Of a DNA stretch of 64,000 bases, positions 1-7,818 are shown one piece after another. The stretch is from Paraburkholderia fungorum. Lineage in GTDB: Bacteria; Pseudomonadota; Gammaproteobacteria; Burkholderiales; Burkholderiaceae. Under the pieces are notes generated by a model. That model did no database searches, was not told where the DNA came from, and saw nothing but the letters and a program-made list of their open reading frames with translations. The stretch's first letter is position 1, and each line of letters starts with the position of its first letter. Location: assembly GCF_003610895.1 (NCBI RefSeq), contig NZ_MCAS01000023.1, forward strand, positions 1 through 64,000, given 5' to 3'. The position numbers and the translations under genes are program-made.

Positions 1-29
1 GGGCCTGTCATTAATTTCGTGTTCAAGGC
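1..29 (+). repeat. Left terminal inverted repeat of the IS
   Basis: Starts gggcctgtcatt and ends gtgttcaaggc. It matches the reverse complement of 1315-1343 at 23 of 29 positions; the inner 12 bases are identical. Confidence 0.8.
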
Positions 30-53
30 ATATCATTCTCCCCAGGAGAACCT

Positions 54-1304
54 ATGCCTCGCAAACCGAAAGCTACGCCGGCAGAACTGCCGGTGATCCC
101 CGCTGAGCTGCTTGAGAAGTTCGGCAACGGGCCGATGACGGCCGAAGCGATCAACGCCGCGACGTTGTCCTTGAAGAAGGCGCTGATCGAGCGGGCGCTG
201 GGTGGCGAGATGAGCCATCATCTCGGCTACACGTCCGGTGCTGCAAAGCCCGCGGCCGTCACCAATCAGCGCAATGGCACGGGCGCCAAGACAGTCCTGA
301 CCGAGGACGGTCCGATCCGTATCGAGATCCCACGCGATCGCGACGGTAGTTTCGAACCGCTGCTGATTCCCAAGCACGAACGGCGCTTCACGGGTTTCGA
401 TGACAAGATCGTCGCCATGTATGCCCGGGGTATGACCGTGCGTGAGATACAAGGCTTTCTGCTCGAACAGTATGGCACCGACGTCTCGCCTGATTTCATC
501 AGCTCGGTTACCGACGAGGTCATGGCCGAAGTGACGGCCTGGCAGGGCCGCCCGCTTGAGCCGATGTATCCGGTGGTGTTCTTCGACGCATTGCGGGTCA
601 AGATCCGCGAAGACGCCGTGGTGCGCAACAAGGCGATCTACCTTGCGCTGGGCATTCTTCCCGACGGCACACGCGATATCCTCGGCCTGTGGATCGAGAA
701 CACCGAGGGCGCCAAGTTCTGGATGAAGGTGTTCAACGACCTCAGGACGCGCGGCGTCAACGACATCCTGATCGCCGTCACCGATGGTCTGAAGGGTATG
801 CCCGAGGCGCTGGCGGCAGTGTTTCCGGCCACCACGCTGCAGACCTGCATTGTTCACCTGATCCGCAACAGCCTCGATTACGCGAGCTGGAAGGACCGCA
901 GGGGCCTGGCCGCAGCGATCCGCCCGATCTACACCGCGCCCAGCGCGGAAGCGGCGCAGGCGGAACTCGATGCATTTGCTGATGGGCCATGGGGGCAGAA
1001 ATTCCCGCCGGTCAGCGCGGCGTGGCGCAACGCCTGGGATCGCGTAATTCCGTTCTTTGCGTTTCCACCGTCGGTTCGCAAGGTGATATACACGACGAAC
1101 GCCATTGAGAACATCAACTCGCAGTTGCGCAAGATCATCAAAACGCGGGGCCACTTCCCGACCGACGAGGCTGCGACGAAGCTCATCTGGCTTGCATTGC
1201 GTAACATCACTGCCGATTGGGGGCGTGCGGCTCATGACTGGAAGGCCGCCATGAACCAGTTCGCCATACTTTATGAGGACCGATTCGTTCGACCATCCGT
1301 GTAA
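54..1304 (+). CDS. IS256-family (Mutator-type) DDE transposase
   Basis: A 416-residue transposase that cuts and rejoins the IS ends. The DDE catalytic triad is readable: D178 in FFDALRVKIR, D244 in AVTDGLKGM and E352 in TTNAIENINSQLRK, the last being the hallmark C-terminal motif of this family. The N-terminal part (about 1-160) carries the family's DNA-binding region, including the conserved GMTVREIQ stretch around residues 126-133. The ATG at 54 follows an AGGAGA ribosome binding site at 46-51. Length matches full-length family members and no frameshift is visible. Confidence 0.95.
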   Translation: MPRKPKATPAELPVIPAELLEKFGNGPMTAEAINAATLSLKKALIERALGGEMSHHLGYTSGAAKPAAVTNQRNGTGAKTVLTEDGPIRIEIPRDRDGSFEPLLIPKHERRFTGFDDKIVAMYARGMTVREIQGFLLEQYGTDVSPDFISSVTDEVMAEVTAWQGRPLEPMYPVVFFDALRVKIREDAVVRNKAIYLALGILPDGTRDILGLWIENTEGAKFWMKVFNDLRTRGVNDILIAVTDGLKGMPEALAAVFPATTLQTCIVHLIRNSLDYASWKDRRGLAAAIRPIYTAPSAEAAQAELDAFADGPWGQKFPPVSAAWRNAWDRVIPFFAFPPSVRKVIYTTNAIENINSQLRKIIKTRGHFPTDEAATKLIWLALRNITADWGRAAHDWKAAMNQFAILYEDRFVRPSV

Positions 1305-1314
1305 TTCTCAACCC

Positions 1315-1343
1315 GCCTTGAACACGGAAATTCTGACACCCCC
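1315..1343 (-). repeat. Right terminal inverted repeat of the IS
   Basis: Read on the minus strand it starts gggggtgtcag and ends gtgttcaaggc, pairing with 1-29. It begins 10 bp after the transposase stop codon. Confidence 0.8.
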
Positions 1344-1420
1344 ACCAAGTGCCGCGCAGGCAAACAGATCAAGAAAAGGCCAACACCGCAGGCATACAAC
1401 CAAGCGCCGCGCAGGCAAAC
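1344..1420. repeat. Two direct copies of a 22-bp sequence beside the IS
   Basis: Copies at 1344-1365 and 1399-1420 begin accaag and end gcaggcaaac, differing at one base (t/c at the seventh position). The first copy abuts the IS right end. They lie between the IS and the 3' end of pqiC. Function unknown; possibly remains of a repeat cluster into which the IS inserted. Confidence 0.6.
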
Positions 1421-1430
1421 CTTCCCTTCA

Positions 1431-2156
1431 TCAACCCCCCGCAGCAGCAGAAGCTAAAGAAGAAGGACAAGCAGGAGCAACAAACCCACCCCCCTTCCCG
1501 GCAGAGCCACCTTTAGGCGCAGCAGCCATAGCCTGCACAGCCGCCGCCACCTGCAAAGAAATCCGCTGCAACGCAGCCCGATGCCCACTAACAAGCGCGT
1601 CATAGCCGTCGCCAACCGGCTCACTCACCACACTCCGGCAAGTCATCACAGCCGTCCCACGCACGGCCCGCACACTCCAGACCGCATCGATCAACGCATG
1701 CGACCCCGGCCATGACTCGAATCGCTGCACATTCACGCTCACCCGGTACACCGGCGTCGTATCCGCATACGCAGTGCCATACACATCGATCGTGTTCAAC
1801 TGCTGCGTCAGACTGGTCGACAAAGCCCGGCGAATTTCGTCGCCCGGCAACGAAGCCCAGCGCTCCTGCTCCAGCACCTTGACCTGCGTCGGGCCGGTCT
1901 GCACGACAAGCTGGTTTTTCGCCACCTGCGGCGGTACGTCGATCGGCGCGACTTCGATCAGCCACGGCGGCGCAGCTGAAGTCCGGGCGCTAACCGGCGC
2001 CGCGGACCCGGCAGGCATGCCATCCGCGCCGAGCGTATAAAAGCGGCTGCTCGGCGACGAACACGCCGCCATCGCCACCAGTCCGGCCAGAGCGCCGACA
2101 TAAACAGCGCCGCGCACAAGCCCGCGCGGCGGGCGGGGGAGCCGGGCAAACATCAT
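1431..2156 (-). CDS. pqiC: PqiC/YmbA-like outer-membrane lipoprotein of the Pqi transport system
   Basis: A 241-residue lipoprotein. The N-terminal signal peptide ends in a lipobox, VAMAAC, with the lipidated cysteine at position 32. The family (ABC-type transport auxiliary lipoprotein, DUF330) partners the MCE protein PqiB, anchoring the needle-like PqiB assembly at the outer membrane for phospholipid transport. The FYTLG motif just after the lipobox is typical. Its ATG overlaps the pqiB TGA in an ATGA arrangement, indicating translational coupling. The C-terminus is rich in Gly, Ala and Ser and probably disordered. Confidence 0.88.
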   Translation of the reverse strand: MMFARLPRPPRGLVRGAVYVGALAGLVAMAACSSPSSRFYTLGADGMPAGSAAPVSARTSAAPPWLIEVAPIDVPPQVAKNQLVVQTGPTQVKVLEQERWASLPGDEIRRALSTSLTQQLNTIDVYGTAYADTTPVYRVSVNVQRFESWPGSHALIDAVWSVRAVRGTAVMTCRSVVSEPVGDGYDALVSGHRAALQRISLQVAAAVQAMAAAPKGGSAGKGGGFVAPACPSSLASAAAGG

Positions 2157-3811
2157 GGTTTATCTCCTGTTTTACCGCGCAACAGCGATTCCGGATGACG
2201 CTCCAGATAATCGGACAGCGCGTTCAGCGACTGCAGTGTGCGTGTCAGTTCCTGCAACGCCTGATGGACATCCGACTGCAACGGCGAGTCCTGCTGCAAC
2301 GTTGCCTCGGCCGAACCGAAGGTCTGCTTGGCCGCCGCCAGGGTGTCGCGGGCCTGCGGCACGACTTCCTTGTCGAGTCGCGTGAACAGCTGATCGGCAT
2401 TCTTCAGCGCGCTGTTCAGGTTCGAACCGATCTGGTCGAACGGCACCTTGTCGAGCTTCTTCGCAATGTCGGCGACTTGCAGTTGCAGTTCGTCGAGCGT
2501 GTTCGGAATGGTCGGCAATTCGAGTGGATCACCCGTCACGTCAACCGTGGCCGGCGGCGCTTTCGGGAAGATGTCGAGCGCCACATACAACTGGCTCGTA
2601 ATCAGATTGCCGGTGCGCAACTGGCCGCGCAGGCCATGCTTGACGAGCTGTTGCAGCAAGGTTTGACCAGCGAGCGTGCCCGGTGTCGGCGCGGTTTCGC
2701 GGAAGCGCTTGCCGAGGCGGTCCGGGTATAGGTTCATCGTCACCGGCATCGTGAAGCTGCGCGTCTTCGGATCGTAGTCGATGCCAATGTTGGTCACCTG
2801 GCCCAGCACGATGCCGCGGAAATCCACCGTGGCGCCGACCGACAACCCACGCAGCGACTGGTTGAAGTTCATGACCACGCGCAACGGCACGCCGTCCGGC
2901 TCGCGCATCGCGTCCTGTTCATCCGAGGCGAGGCGGAACGTCATGTTGTTCGGCGCCTGCGCGCCTACGCCCTGGCCCGGCGGCGACTGGAACGACAAAC
3001 CGCCGACGATCACCGTGGCGAGCGATTGCGTATTCAGCTTGAAGCCGCTCGAATCGAGCCGCAGATCGACCCCGCTCGCATGCCACCAGCGCGAATTGGT
3101 GCCGACGTACTGATCGAACGGCGCCGACACGAAGACCTGCATCGTCACGCCGGTGCCGTCTTTGTCGAGCGAGAAACCGACCACCTGGCCCACCTGCACG
3201 CGCCGGTAGAAAATCGGCGAGCCGATGTCGATCGAACCGAGCGAGTCGCCATGCAGAATGAACTGATGGCCCTTCTGGTCGCCCGTGATAGGCGGCGGTG
3301 TTTCGAGGCCGACGAAGTTCTTCTCGGTGTCTGGCGAATGGCCGGCGTCCGCGCCGATGTACGCACCCGAGAGCAAGGTGGTCAGCCCGGACACGCCGCT
3401 CGCGCCGACGCGAGGCCGCACCACCCAGAAGCGCGAATCCTTGACCGCGAAGTTTTCGCCTTCCTTGGTGAGCTGCACCTGAACCAGCACATGCGACAGA
3501 TCTTTGGACAGCGTGATGGTCTTCACCGAGCCGACGTCGACGTCCTTGTACTTGACCTTGGTCTTGCCAGGTTCGAGGCCCTCGGCGCTAATGAAACTGA
3601 TGGTGATGGTCGGGCCTTTTTCGGTCACCGATTTGATCACGAGCGCAATGCCGATCAGCGCGGCGATCAGCGGAATCACCCAGACGAGCGAGGGCAGCCA
3701 GCGGCTGCGCGGTTCGATGTCGGGGTCCGGCAATTGAGGCGGCAGCTTCGGTCCGTTCGAATCGTTGCGCGGCGCATCGGAGGCGGGCGTCGGTCCTTGC
3801 GGGCTAGTCAT
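2153..3811 (-). CDS. pqiB: PqiB, MCE-domain intermembrane transport protein
   Basis: A 552-residue protein with a short proline-rich cytoplasmic tail, one transmembrane helix at about residues 40-60, and three MCE (MlaD-like) domains at roughly 65-160, 180-275 and 305-410. A helical C-terminal region follows. In the E. coli homologue the MCE domains stack into hexameric rings and the C-terminal helices form a tube spanning the periplasm, carrying lipids between membranes. It overlaps the upstream pqiA gene by 8 bp and pqiC by 4 bp, so the operon is tightly coupled. Length is close to E. coli PqiB (546). Confidence 0.93.
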   Translation of the reverse strand: MTSPQGPTPASDAPRNDSNGPKLPPQLPDPDIEPRSRWLPSLVWVIPLIAALIGIALVIKSVTEKGPTITISFISAEGLEPGKTKVKYKDVDVGSVKTITLSKDLSHVLVQVQLTKEGENFAVKDSRFWVVRPRVGASGVSGLTTLLSGAYIGADAGHSPDTEKNFVGLETPPPITGDQKGHQFILHGDSLGSIDIGSPIFYRRVQVGQVVGFSLDKDGTGVTMQVFVSAPFDQYVGTNSRWWHASGVDLRLDSSGFKLNTQSLATVIVGGLSFQSPPGQGVGAQAPNNMTFRLASDEQDAMREPDGVPLRVVMNFNQSLRGLSVGATVDFRGIVLGQVTNIGIDYDPKTRSFTMPVTMNLYPDRLGKRFRETAPTPGTLAGQTLLQQLVKHGLRGQLRTGNLITSQLYVALDIFPKAPPATVDVTGDPLELPTIPNTLDELQLQVADIAKKLDKVPFDQIGSNLNSALKNADQLFTRLDKEVVPQARDTLAAAKQTFGSAEATLQQDSPLQSDVHQALQELTRTLQSLNALSDYLERHPESLLRGKTGDKP

Positions 3812-4454
3812 GGTCGAGGTCCTGAGGTTTTTGGGTACTGCCTTCCACGTTGTCCCAGATGAGCCGTGGATCGAATTGCATGGATGCCATCATCGTCAGA
3901 ATCACCACCGAGCCGAAGGCGATCGCACCCGGTCCGGCCGTGATAACGGCAAGCGACTTGAAACGGACCAGCGCGACGGTCAGCGTGACGACGAACACGT
4001 CGAGCATCGACCAGCGCCCGATCTTTTCGACCATCCGGTACAGCGTGGTGCGCTGATCTGGCCGCCAGCGCGAGCGGCGCTGTGCTGTGGCGGTGAGCAG
4101 CACCAGCACACTGAGCTTGAGCATCGGCACCATGATGCTGGCGATGAACACGATCACGGCCAACGGCCAGTCGCCCGAAGTCCAGAAGTACACGACGCCG
4201 CTCATGATGGTGTCGTCTTCCGAGCCGAGCAGCGAGGACGTGTGCATCACCGGCAGCAAATTGGCCGGAATATACAGCAAGGCTGCGGCGATCAGCAGTG
4301 CCCAGGTGCGCATCAGGCTGTCAGGGTTGCGCCGGTGCAGCACCGCGCCGCAACGGCTGCAGTGTTGCGGCGTGACGGAGCGGATGCGCGGCTCCACGCG
4401 TCCACACGCGTGGCAGGCAACCAGGCCGGCGCTCTTCGCGGTCACGTATTTCAT
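3804..4454 (-). CDS. pqiA: PqiA-domain inner-membrane protein (second half-gene)
   Basis: A 216-residue single PqiA domain. Two CxxC pairs (C14/C17 and C32/C35) form a rubredoxin-like metal site at the N-terminus, followed by four predicted transmembrane segments and the conserved GRWSMLDVF motif. The ATG at 4454 is chosen because AAGGA precedes it and it starts 7 bp after the stop of the upstream gene; a longer in-frame start would add an unlikely Arg-rich extension. In E. coli two such domains are fused in one protein of about 417 residues; here they are separate genes. It presumably supplies the inner-membrane partner of PqiB. Confidence 0.88.
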   Translation of the reverse strand: MKYVTAKSAGLVACHACGRVEPRIRSVTPQHCSRCGAVLHRRNPDSLMRTWALLIAAALLYIPANLLPVMHTSSLLGSEDDTIMSGVVYFWTSGDWPLAVIVFIASIMVPMLKLSVLVLLTATAQRRSRWRPDQRTTLYRMVEKIGRWSMLDVFVVTLTVALVRFKSLAVITAGPGAIAFGSVVILTMMASMQFDPRLIWDNVEGSTQKPQDLDHD

Positions 4455-4461
4455 CGTGCGT

Positions 4462-5217
4462 TCATCCTTGATGCGGCGCCGGCGGCGCGCCCGGCGGCAA
4501 TGCAGGTTGAATCGCGCCTTGTACCTCAGGCGGCGCGGGCGGCCCATCGAGCGAACTGACGGCAACCGCTGCGCTATCGGCGGCGGTGCGCGGCCGCGGT
4601 CTGCCGCTGCGGTCGTTCATTTCGTCGGCGAGATCCCACAGCACGCGCGGATCGAAAGTCAGGACGACCGCGATCATCAGCGTCAGCACGCCGAACGCGA
4701 ACAGCGCCGCTTCGGGAATCACGCGTGCGAGACTCACCATCTTCACGATGGTGATCAGCACGCCGAGCATGAACACTTCGATCATGCCCCACGGCCGCAC
4801 GAACTGGATGGCGCGCAACACGCGATTGAAGGCGACCGGCACGTAGCCGGCGCGCAGCGGGATCAGCACGTAGAGCAGCGCGACCAGTTCGGTCAGCGGG
4901 AACAGGATGGTCGAGCAGAACACCATGACCGCGACGATCTGCATGTCCTCGCCCCATAACGCGACGAGCGCGCCGAAGAGGGTGGTTTGCGAGGTGATGC
5001 CGTTGGTTTCGAGTTCGACGATCGGGAAGGCCTGCGCGATGATGAAAGTGATCAGCGCGGCCAATGTCATCGCACAGATACTGTCGAGCTTGCGGGAGAC
5101 GCCGCGATAGAGCGTCGCGCCGCAGCGCGGACAGCGCGCGACCGTCCGCCCGACAAGCCGGGGCTTGCTGAACAGCGCATCGCATTCATGGCACGCAATC
5201 AGGTTGTCATGTTCCAT
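4462..5217 (-). CDS. pqiA: PqiA-domain inner-membrane protein (first half-gene)
   Basis: A 251-residue PqiA domain and the first gene of the operon. It has CxxC pairs C9/C12 and C29/C32, then four hydrophobic segments and the family motif RPWGMIEVFMLG. After the membrane domain comes a tail of about 45 residues rich in Pro, Ala and Arg that the second copy lacks. It ends 7 bp before the second pqiA. Together the two half-genes correspond to the N- and C-terminal halves of enterobacterial PqiA. The E. coli operon responds to superoxide generators; no SoxS site could be recognised here. Confidence 0.88.
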   Translation of the reverse strand: MEHDNLIACHECDALFSKPRLVGRTVARCPRCGATLYRGVSRKLDSICAMTLAALITFIIAQAFPIVELETNGITSQTTLFGALVALWGEDMQIVAVMVFCSTILFPLTELVALLYVLIPLRAGYVPVAFNRVLRAIQFVRPWGMIEVFMLGVLITIVKMVSLARVIPEAALFAFGVLTLMIAVVLTFDPRVLWDLADEMNDRSGRPRPRTAADSAAVAVSSLDGPPAPPEVQGAIQPALPPGAPPAPHQG

Positions 5218-5746
5218 ACGGCAGAAGGGCTAACGACGTGAGGACAGGCGTGCAATGCCGGTTTCGGGGCAGGGCCGGAGAACAAGTGCAGCAATGAGCG
5301 TGGAGCAATAGTATCAAACGTGCTTTGCCGCTGGGCCGGCCGTTGAACCCGGTGCAACCGGTGAGCCGGGCAGCATGGGAAACCGAACTAGTCTTACACA
5401 AAAATGTTTATGTCTGACAGTCTCCGTCCCCAATTGTTCAATGCCGGTTGGTAGGTGGGGAGGTTTTCAGGTGGGCGGTGTGCCGCGCCGGCGGTTTTAC
5501 TTGGGGCTGGAGTAAGCGCTTTGCATGGGACCAGAGTAAGCGCTAAAGCGCTAACTCTGGCCGACAGCTGAAGCGCTAACTCCAGTCGACACAGCCAGCT
5601 TTTTCCGCTTGCGGTAGCATGGCGGCCTTGGCGTGTGCCGCAGCCGCCATGCTTTCTATCAAATTGCACGATGCCGCCTGCATGGGCCGTGTGGAATAAC
5701 AAAGTCGGCTGCGCCGTTAACCTCTCTTAGCTTGCGTTGACCTGTC
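5218..5746. other. Intergenic region between the pqi operon and cytochrome b561
   Basis: This 529-bp stretch has no convincing gene. It must hold the divergent promoters of pqiA (minus) and the cytochrome gene (plus). On the minus strand an extended -10 (TGATACTAT, near 5300) is a possible pqi promoter. The nested palindromic repeat at 5507-5586 occupies its centre. A minus-strand open frame of about 100 codons (5394-5702) runs through the repeat and is probably fortuitous. Confidence 0.6.
5507..5586. repeat. Nested palindromic intergenic repeat (REP/BIME-like)
   Basis: The inner palindrome at 5531-5560 has 14-base arms CCAGAGTAAGCGCT and AGCGCTAACTCTGG (13 of 14 paired, 2-base loop). Around it lies an outer pair, CTGGAGTAAGCGCT (5507-5520) and AGCGCTAACTCCAG, again 13 of 14 paired. 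The AAGCGCT core therefore occurs in four related arms. The segment atgggaccagagtaagc (5525-5541) recurs at the right end of the window, so this is a dispersed element and not a local operator. Confidence 0.7.
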
Positions 5747-6307
5747 ATGGCACTCAATCCTTCTTTCGGCGGTCGGGAGTCGTACACGCGGACTGCCATC
5801 GCCTTTCACTGGCTGATCGCGCTGCTGATCGTATGCGGCTTCTCGCTCGGCTGGGTGATGACCGACATTCCCGGCTTCACGCCCACCAAGCTGCGCTACT
5901 TCTCCTGGCATAAATGGATCGGCGTGACGGTGTTCGCGCTCGCCGTGTTGCGCGTTCTGTGGCGCGCCACCCATGCAGCCCCGCCGATGCCGCGCCGTAT
6001 GCCCGCCTGGCAGCGCGGCGCCGCGCATCTCACGCATCTGCTGCTCTATGTGCTGATGATCGTGATTCCCGCTTCAGGCTATCTGTATAGCTCGGCAGCC
6101 AACGTGCCGGTGGTGTACCTCGGCCTGATTCCGCTGCCGCGTCTGATCGCACCGGATCCGCATCTCAAGGAACTGCTGAAGAACGTGCATATCGCGCTGA
6201 ATTACACATTGCTCGTGCTGGTCGCATTGCATGTCGCGGCGGCGCTCAAGCATCAATGGCTGGACCGCGATGGCTTGCTGTCGCGCATGCTCCCTTTCAT
6301 CAAATAA
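5747..6307 (+). CDS. Cytochrome b561-family integral membrane haem protein
   Basis: A 186-residue four-helix membrane cytochrome of the bacterial b561 (CybB-like) family. Histidines expected to bind haem lie in the membrane segments: H21 in AIAFHWLIALL, H55 in FSWHKWIGV, and others in helix 4 (NVHIALNY, LVALHVAAALKH). E. coli CybB oxidises superoxide and passes electrons to ubiquinone; whether this protein does the same is inference. The two YceI genes follow closely, a recurrent arrangement in proteobacteria that suggests a shared quinone or isoprenoid-lipid role. The ATG at 5747 has no strong ribosome binding site. Confidence 0.88.
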   Translation: MALNPSFGGRESYTRTAIAFHWLIALLIVCGFSLGWVMTDIPGFTPTKLRYFSWHKWIGVTVFALAVLRVLWRATHAAPPMPRRMPAWQRGAAHLTHLLLYVLMIVIPASGYLYSSAANVPVVYLGLIPLPRLIAPDPHLKELLKNVHIALNYTLLVLVALHVAAALKHQWLDRDGLLSRMLPFIK

Positions 6308-6315
6308 GGATAACC

Positions 6316-6879
6316 ATGAAAGTTTCGTTCTATCGTTATATGCTCGCCGCGTTCGCAGCGGCCTCGCTGACGGCGGCCGGCAGTGCGCTCGCGCAGGTCG
6401 ACGTCACCAAAAGTTCGGTGACGGCAACCTCGAAGCAGATGAACGTGCCTGTGGAAGGCAAATTCGGTAAATTCACCGCGCAAGTGAAGTTCGATCCGGC
6501 AAAACCGGCCGACGGCAGCGCGCAGTTCAGTATCGACGTCGGCAGTTACGACCTCGGTGACGAAAGCTATAACGACCAGGTGCGCGGCAAGGACTGGTTC
6601 GACGCGAAGACCTATCCGACTGCAACCTTCGTCTCGAGCGCAATCGCTCCGGCCGGCGGCAATCAGTTCAAGGTCACCGGCAAGCTGACCATCAAGGGTA
6701 AATCGCAGACCGTCGTGGTGCCGGTCACGGTCACCCAGCAGGGTGCGACGCAGACGTTCGACGGCTCGTTGCCGATCAAGCGCTCGCAATTCGACATCGG
6801 CACCGGCGAATGGAAAGACACCTCGGTGGTCGCCGATGAGGTCGTGATCAAATTTCATATCGTTGCCGCACGCAAGTGA
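6316..6879 (+). CDS. yceI: YceI-family periplasmic lipid-binding protein (first copy)
   Basis: A 187-residue YceI-like protein with a cleavable signal peptide (MKVSFYRYMLAAFAAASLTA, cleavage probably after SALA). The mature part shows family signatures: SYDLGDESYNDQVRGKDWFD, then YPTATFVSS, and a C-terminal SQFDIGTGEW. YceI proteins form a lipocalin-like barrel that binds polyisoprenoid chains. The ATG at 6316 lies 5 bp after AAGGA (6306-6310), 8 bp past the cytochrome stop, indicating an operon. The SYNDQVRG loop differs from the KLDEHLK of the second copy, so the paralogues are diverged. Confidence 0.9.
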   Translation: MKVSFYRYMLAAFAAASLTAAGSALAQVDVTKSSVTATSKQMNVPVEGKFGKFTAQVKFDPAKPADGSAQFSIDVGSYDLGDESYNDQVRGKDWFDAKTYPTATFVSSAIAPAGGNQFKVTGKLTIKGKSQTVVVPVTVTQQGATQTFDGSLPIKRSQFDIGTGEWKDTSVVADEVVIKFHIVAARK

Positions 6880-6945
6880 TAGTCACTGCGCTCGTTGGGC
6901 GCAGCCGCTATCCTTCAAGAGTTTCAGAAACGTAAGGAGCCTGAA

Positions 6946-7527
6946 TTGAAAACTTCCCTGTTGATTGCAGTCGGAGCATTGGCGTCATCTTTCTCGCTCG
7001 GCGCGTTTGCTGCCGCCGACACCTATCAACTCGACCCGACCCACACGTATCCGAGCTTCGAGGCGGATCACTTCGGCGGTCTTTCCGTGTGGCGCGGCAA
7101 GTTCGCCAGGAGCTCCGGTACGGTCACGCTGGACCGCGCGGCCAAAACCGGCACGGTGGACGTCACGGTCGATCCGGCTTCCGTCGAGACCGGCAACAGC
7201 AAGCTCGACGAGCATCTGAAGACAGACGCGTTCTTCGACGTCGCCAAGTACCCGTCGGTGACCTACAAGGGCACGGATATCAAGTTTGACGGCGACAAGC
7301 CGGTCGAAGTGATCGGCAATCTGACGATCCGTGGCGTGACCAAGCCGCTGAATCTGAAGATCGAATCGTTCAAGTGCATGCAGCACCCGGTACTCAAGCG
7401 CGAAGTGTGTGGCGTGGAAGCGAGCGCTCATTTCGACCGTAGCGAATACGGCATGGATTTCGGCGCCAAGTACGGCTTCAACATGGACACCAAGCTGCAT
7501 ATCCAGTCCGAAGGCATCAAGCAATAG
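6946..7527 (+). CDS. yceI: YceI-family periplasmic lipid-binding protein (second copy)
   Basis: A 193-residue paralogue of the preceding gene. A TTG start at 6946 is preferred because AAGGAG sits 6 bp upstream (6934-6939) and the translation then opens directly with a signal peptide ending GAFA/AD; an upstream in-frame start would add 17 residues and spoil the signal. The classic YceI motifs are present: DPTHTYPSFEADHFGG at the mature N-terminus, SKLDEHLKTDAFFD, YPSVTYKGT and DFGAKYGFN near the end. It is the last gene of the cytochrome b561-YceI-YceI unit and is followed by a strong terminator. Confidence 0.9.
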   Translation: MKTSLLIAVGALASSFSLGAFAAADTYQLDPTHTYPSFEADHFGGLSVWRGKFARSSGTVTLDRAAKTGTVDVTVDPASVETGNSKLDEHLKTDAFFDVAKYPSVTYKGTDIKFDGDKPVEVIGNLTIRGVTKPLNLKIESFKCMQHPVLKREVCGVEASAHFDRSEYGMDFGAKYGFNMDTKLHIQSEGIKQ

Positions 7528-7595
7528 GCGCTTTAATAAGCCTTTCGCCGATTTGTATTTGCGGCGAGTCATGGCGCGGCGCGTTGCGCCGCAAC

Positions 7596-7638
7596 AAAAA
7601 AACCGTTTCGTTCGCTTTTGCGACGAAGCGGTTTTTTT
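7596..7638 (+). terminator. Intrinsic terminator after the YceI operon
   Basis: An A-tract, then arms AACCGTTTCGT and CGAAGCGGTT around a short loop, then a run of seven T. The A/T flanks make it potentially bidirectional. Confidence 0.8.
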
Positions 7639-7737
7639 ATTGCCCGCTCGAAACGCCGGAAGCCTTGTGCGGCGGCCACCGCTTATTTGCTACTCGCATC
7701 GGTTTAATTTTTCAGGTACATAGAGCGCTGGTTCCGT

Positions 7738-7788
7738 ACTGGTTGTGCGCGCACCCAGTTCGGCAATATCCAACGTAAAACCTACGTT
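7738..7788. promoter_or_regulatory. Palindromes upstream of the MFS transporter, candidate operators
   Basis: Two inverted repeats lie in the 180-bp gap before the transporter gene. One at 7738-7759 is centred on the perfect 10-bp palindrome GTGCGCGCAC with outer arms ACTGG/CCAGT. The other at 7772-7788 is AACGTA-N5-TACGTT. Either could bind a repressor or substrate-sensing regulator; no regulator gene is adjacent. Confidence 0.35.
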
Positions 7789-7818
7789 AAAAATATTTCG
7801 CGCGCATTGGAGATCTGC

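Larger units (their letters stand above)
1..1343 (+). mobile_element. IS256-family insertion sequence
   Basis: A single transposase gene is framed by imperfect terminal inverted repeats at 1-29 and 1315-1343 (23 of 29 positions match). This is the organisation of IS256/Mutator-family elements, which encode one DDE transposase. The left terminus coincides with base 1, so the upstream target-site copy cannot be seen and the short target duplication typical of the family cannot be checked. The reading frame is intact, so the element may be active. It lies 87 bp beyond the 3' end of pqiC and does not interrupt a visible gene. Confidence 0.88.
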
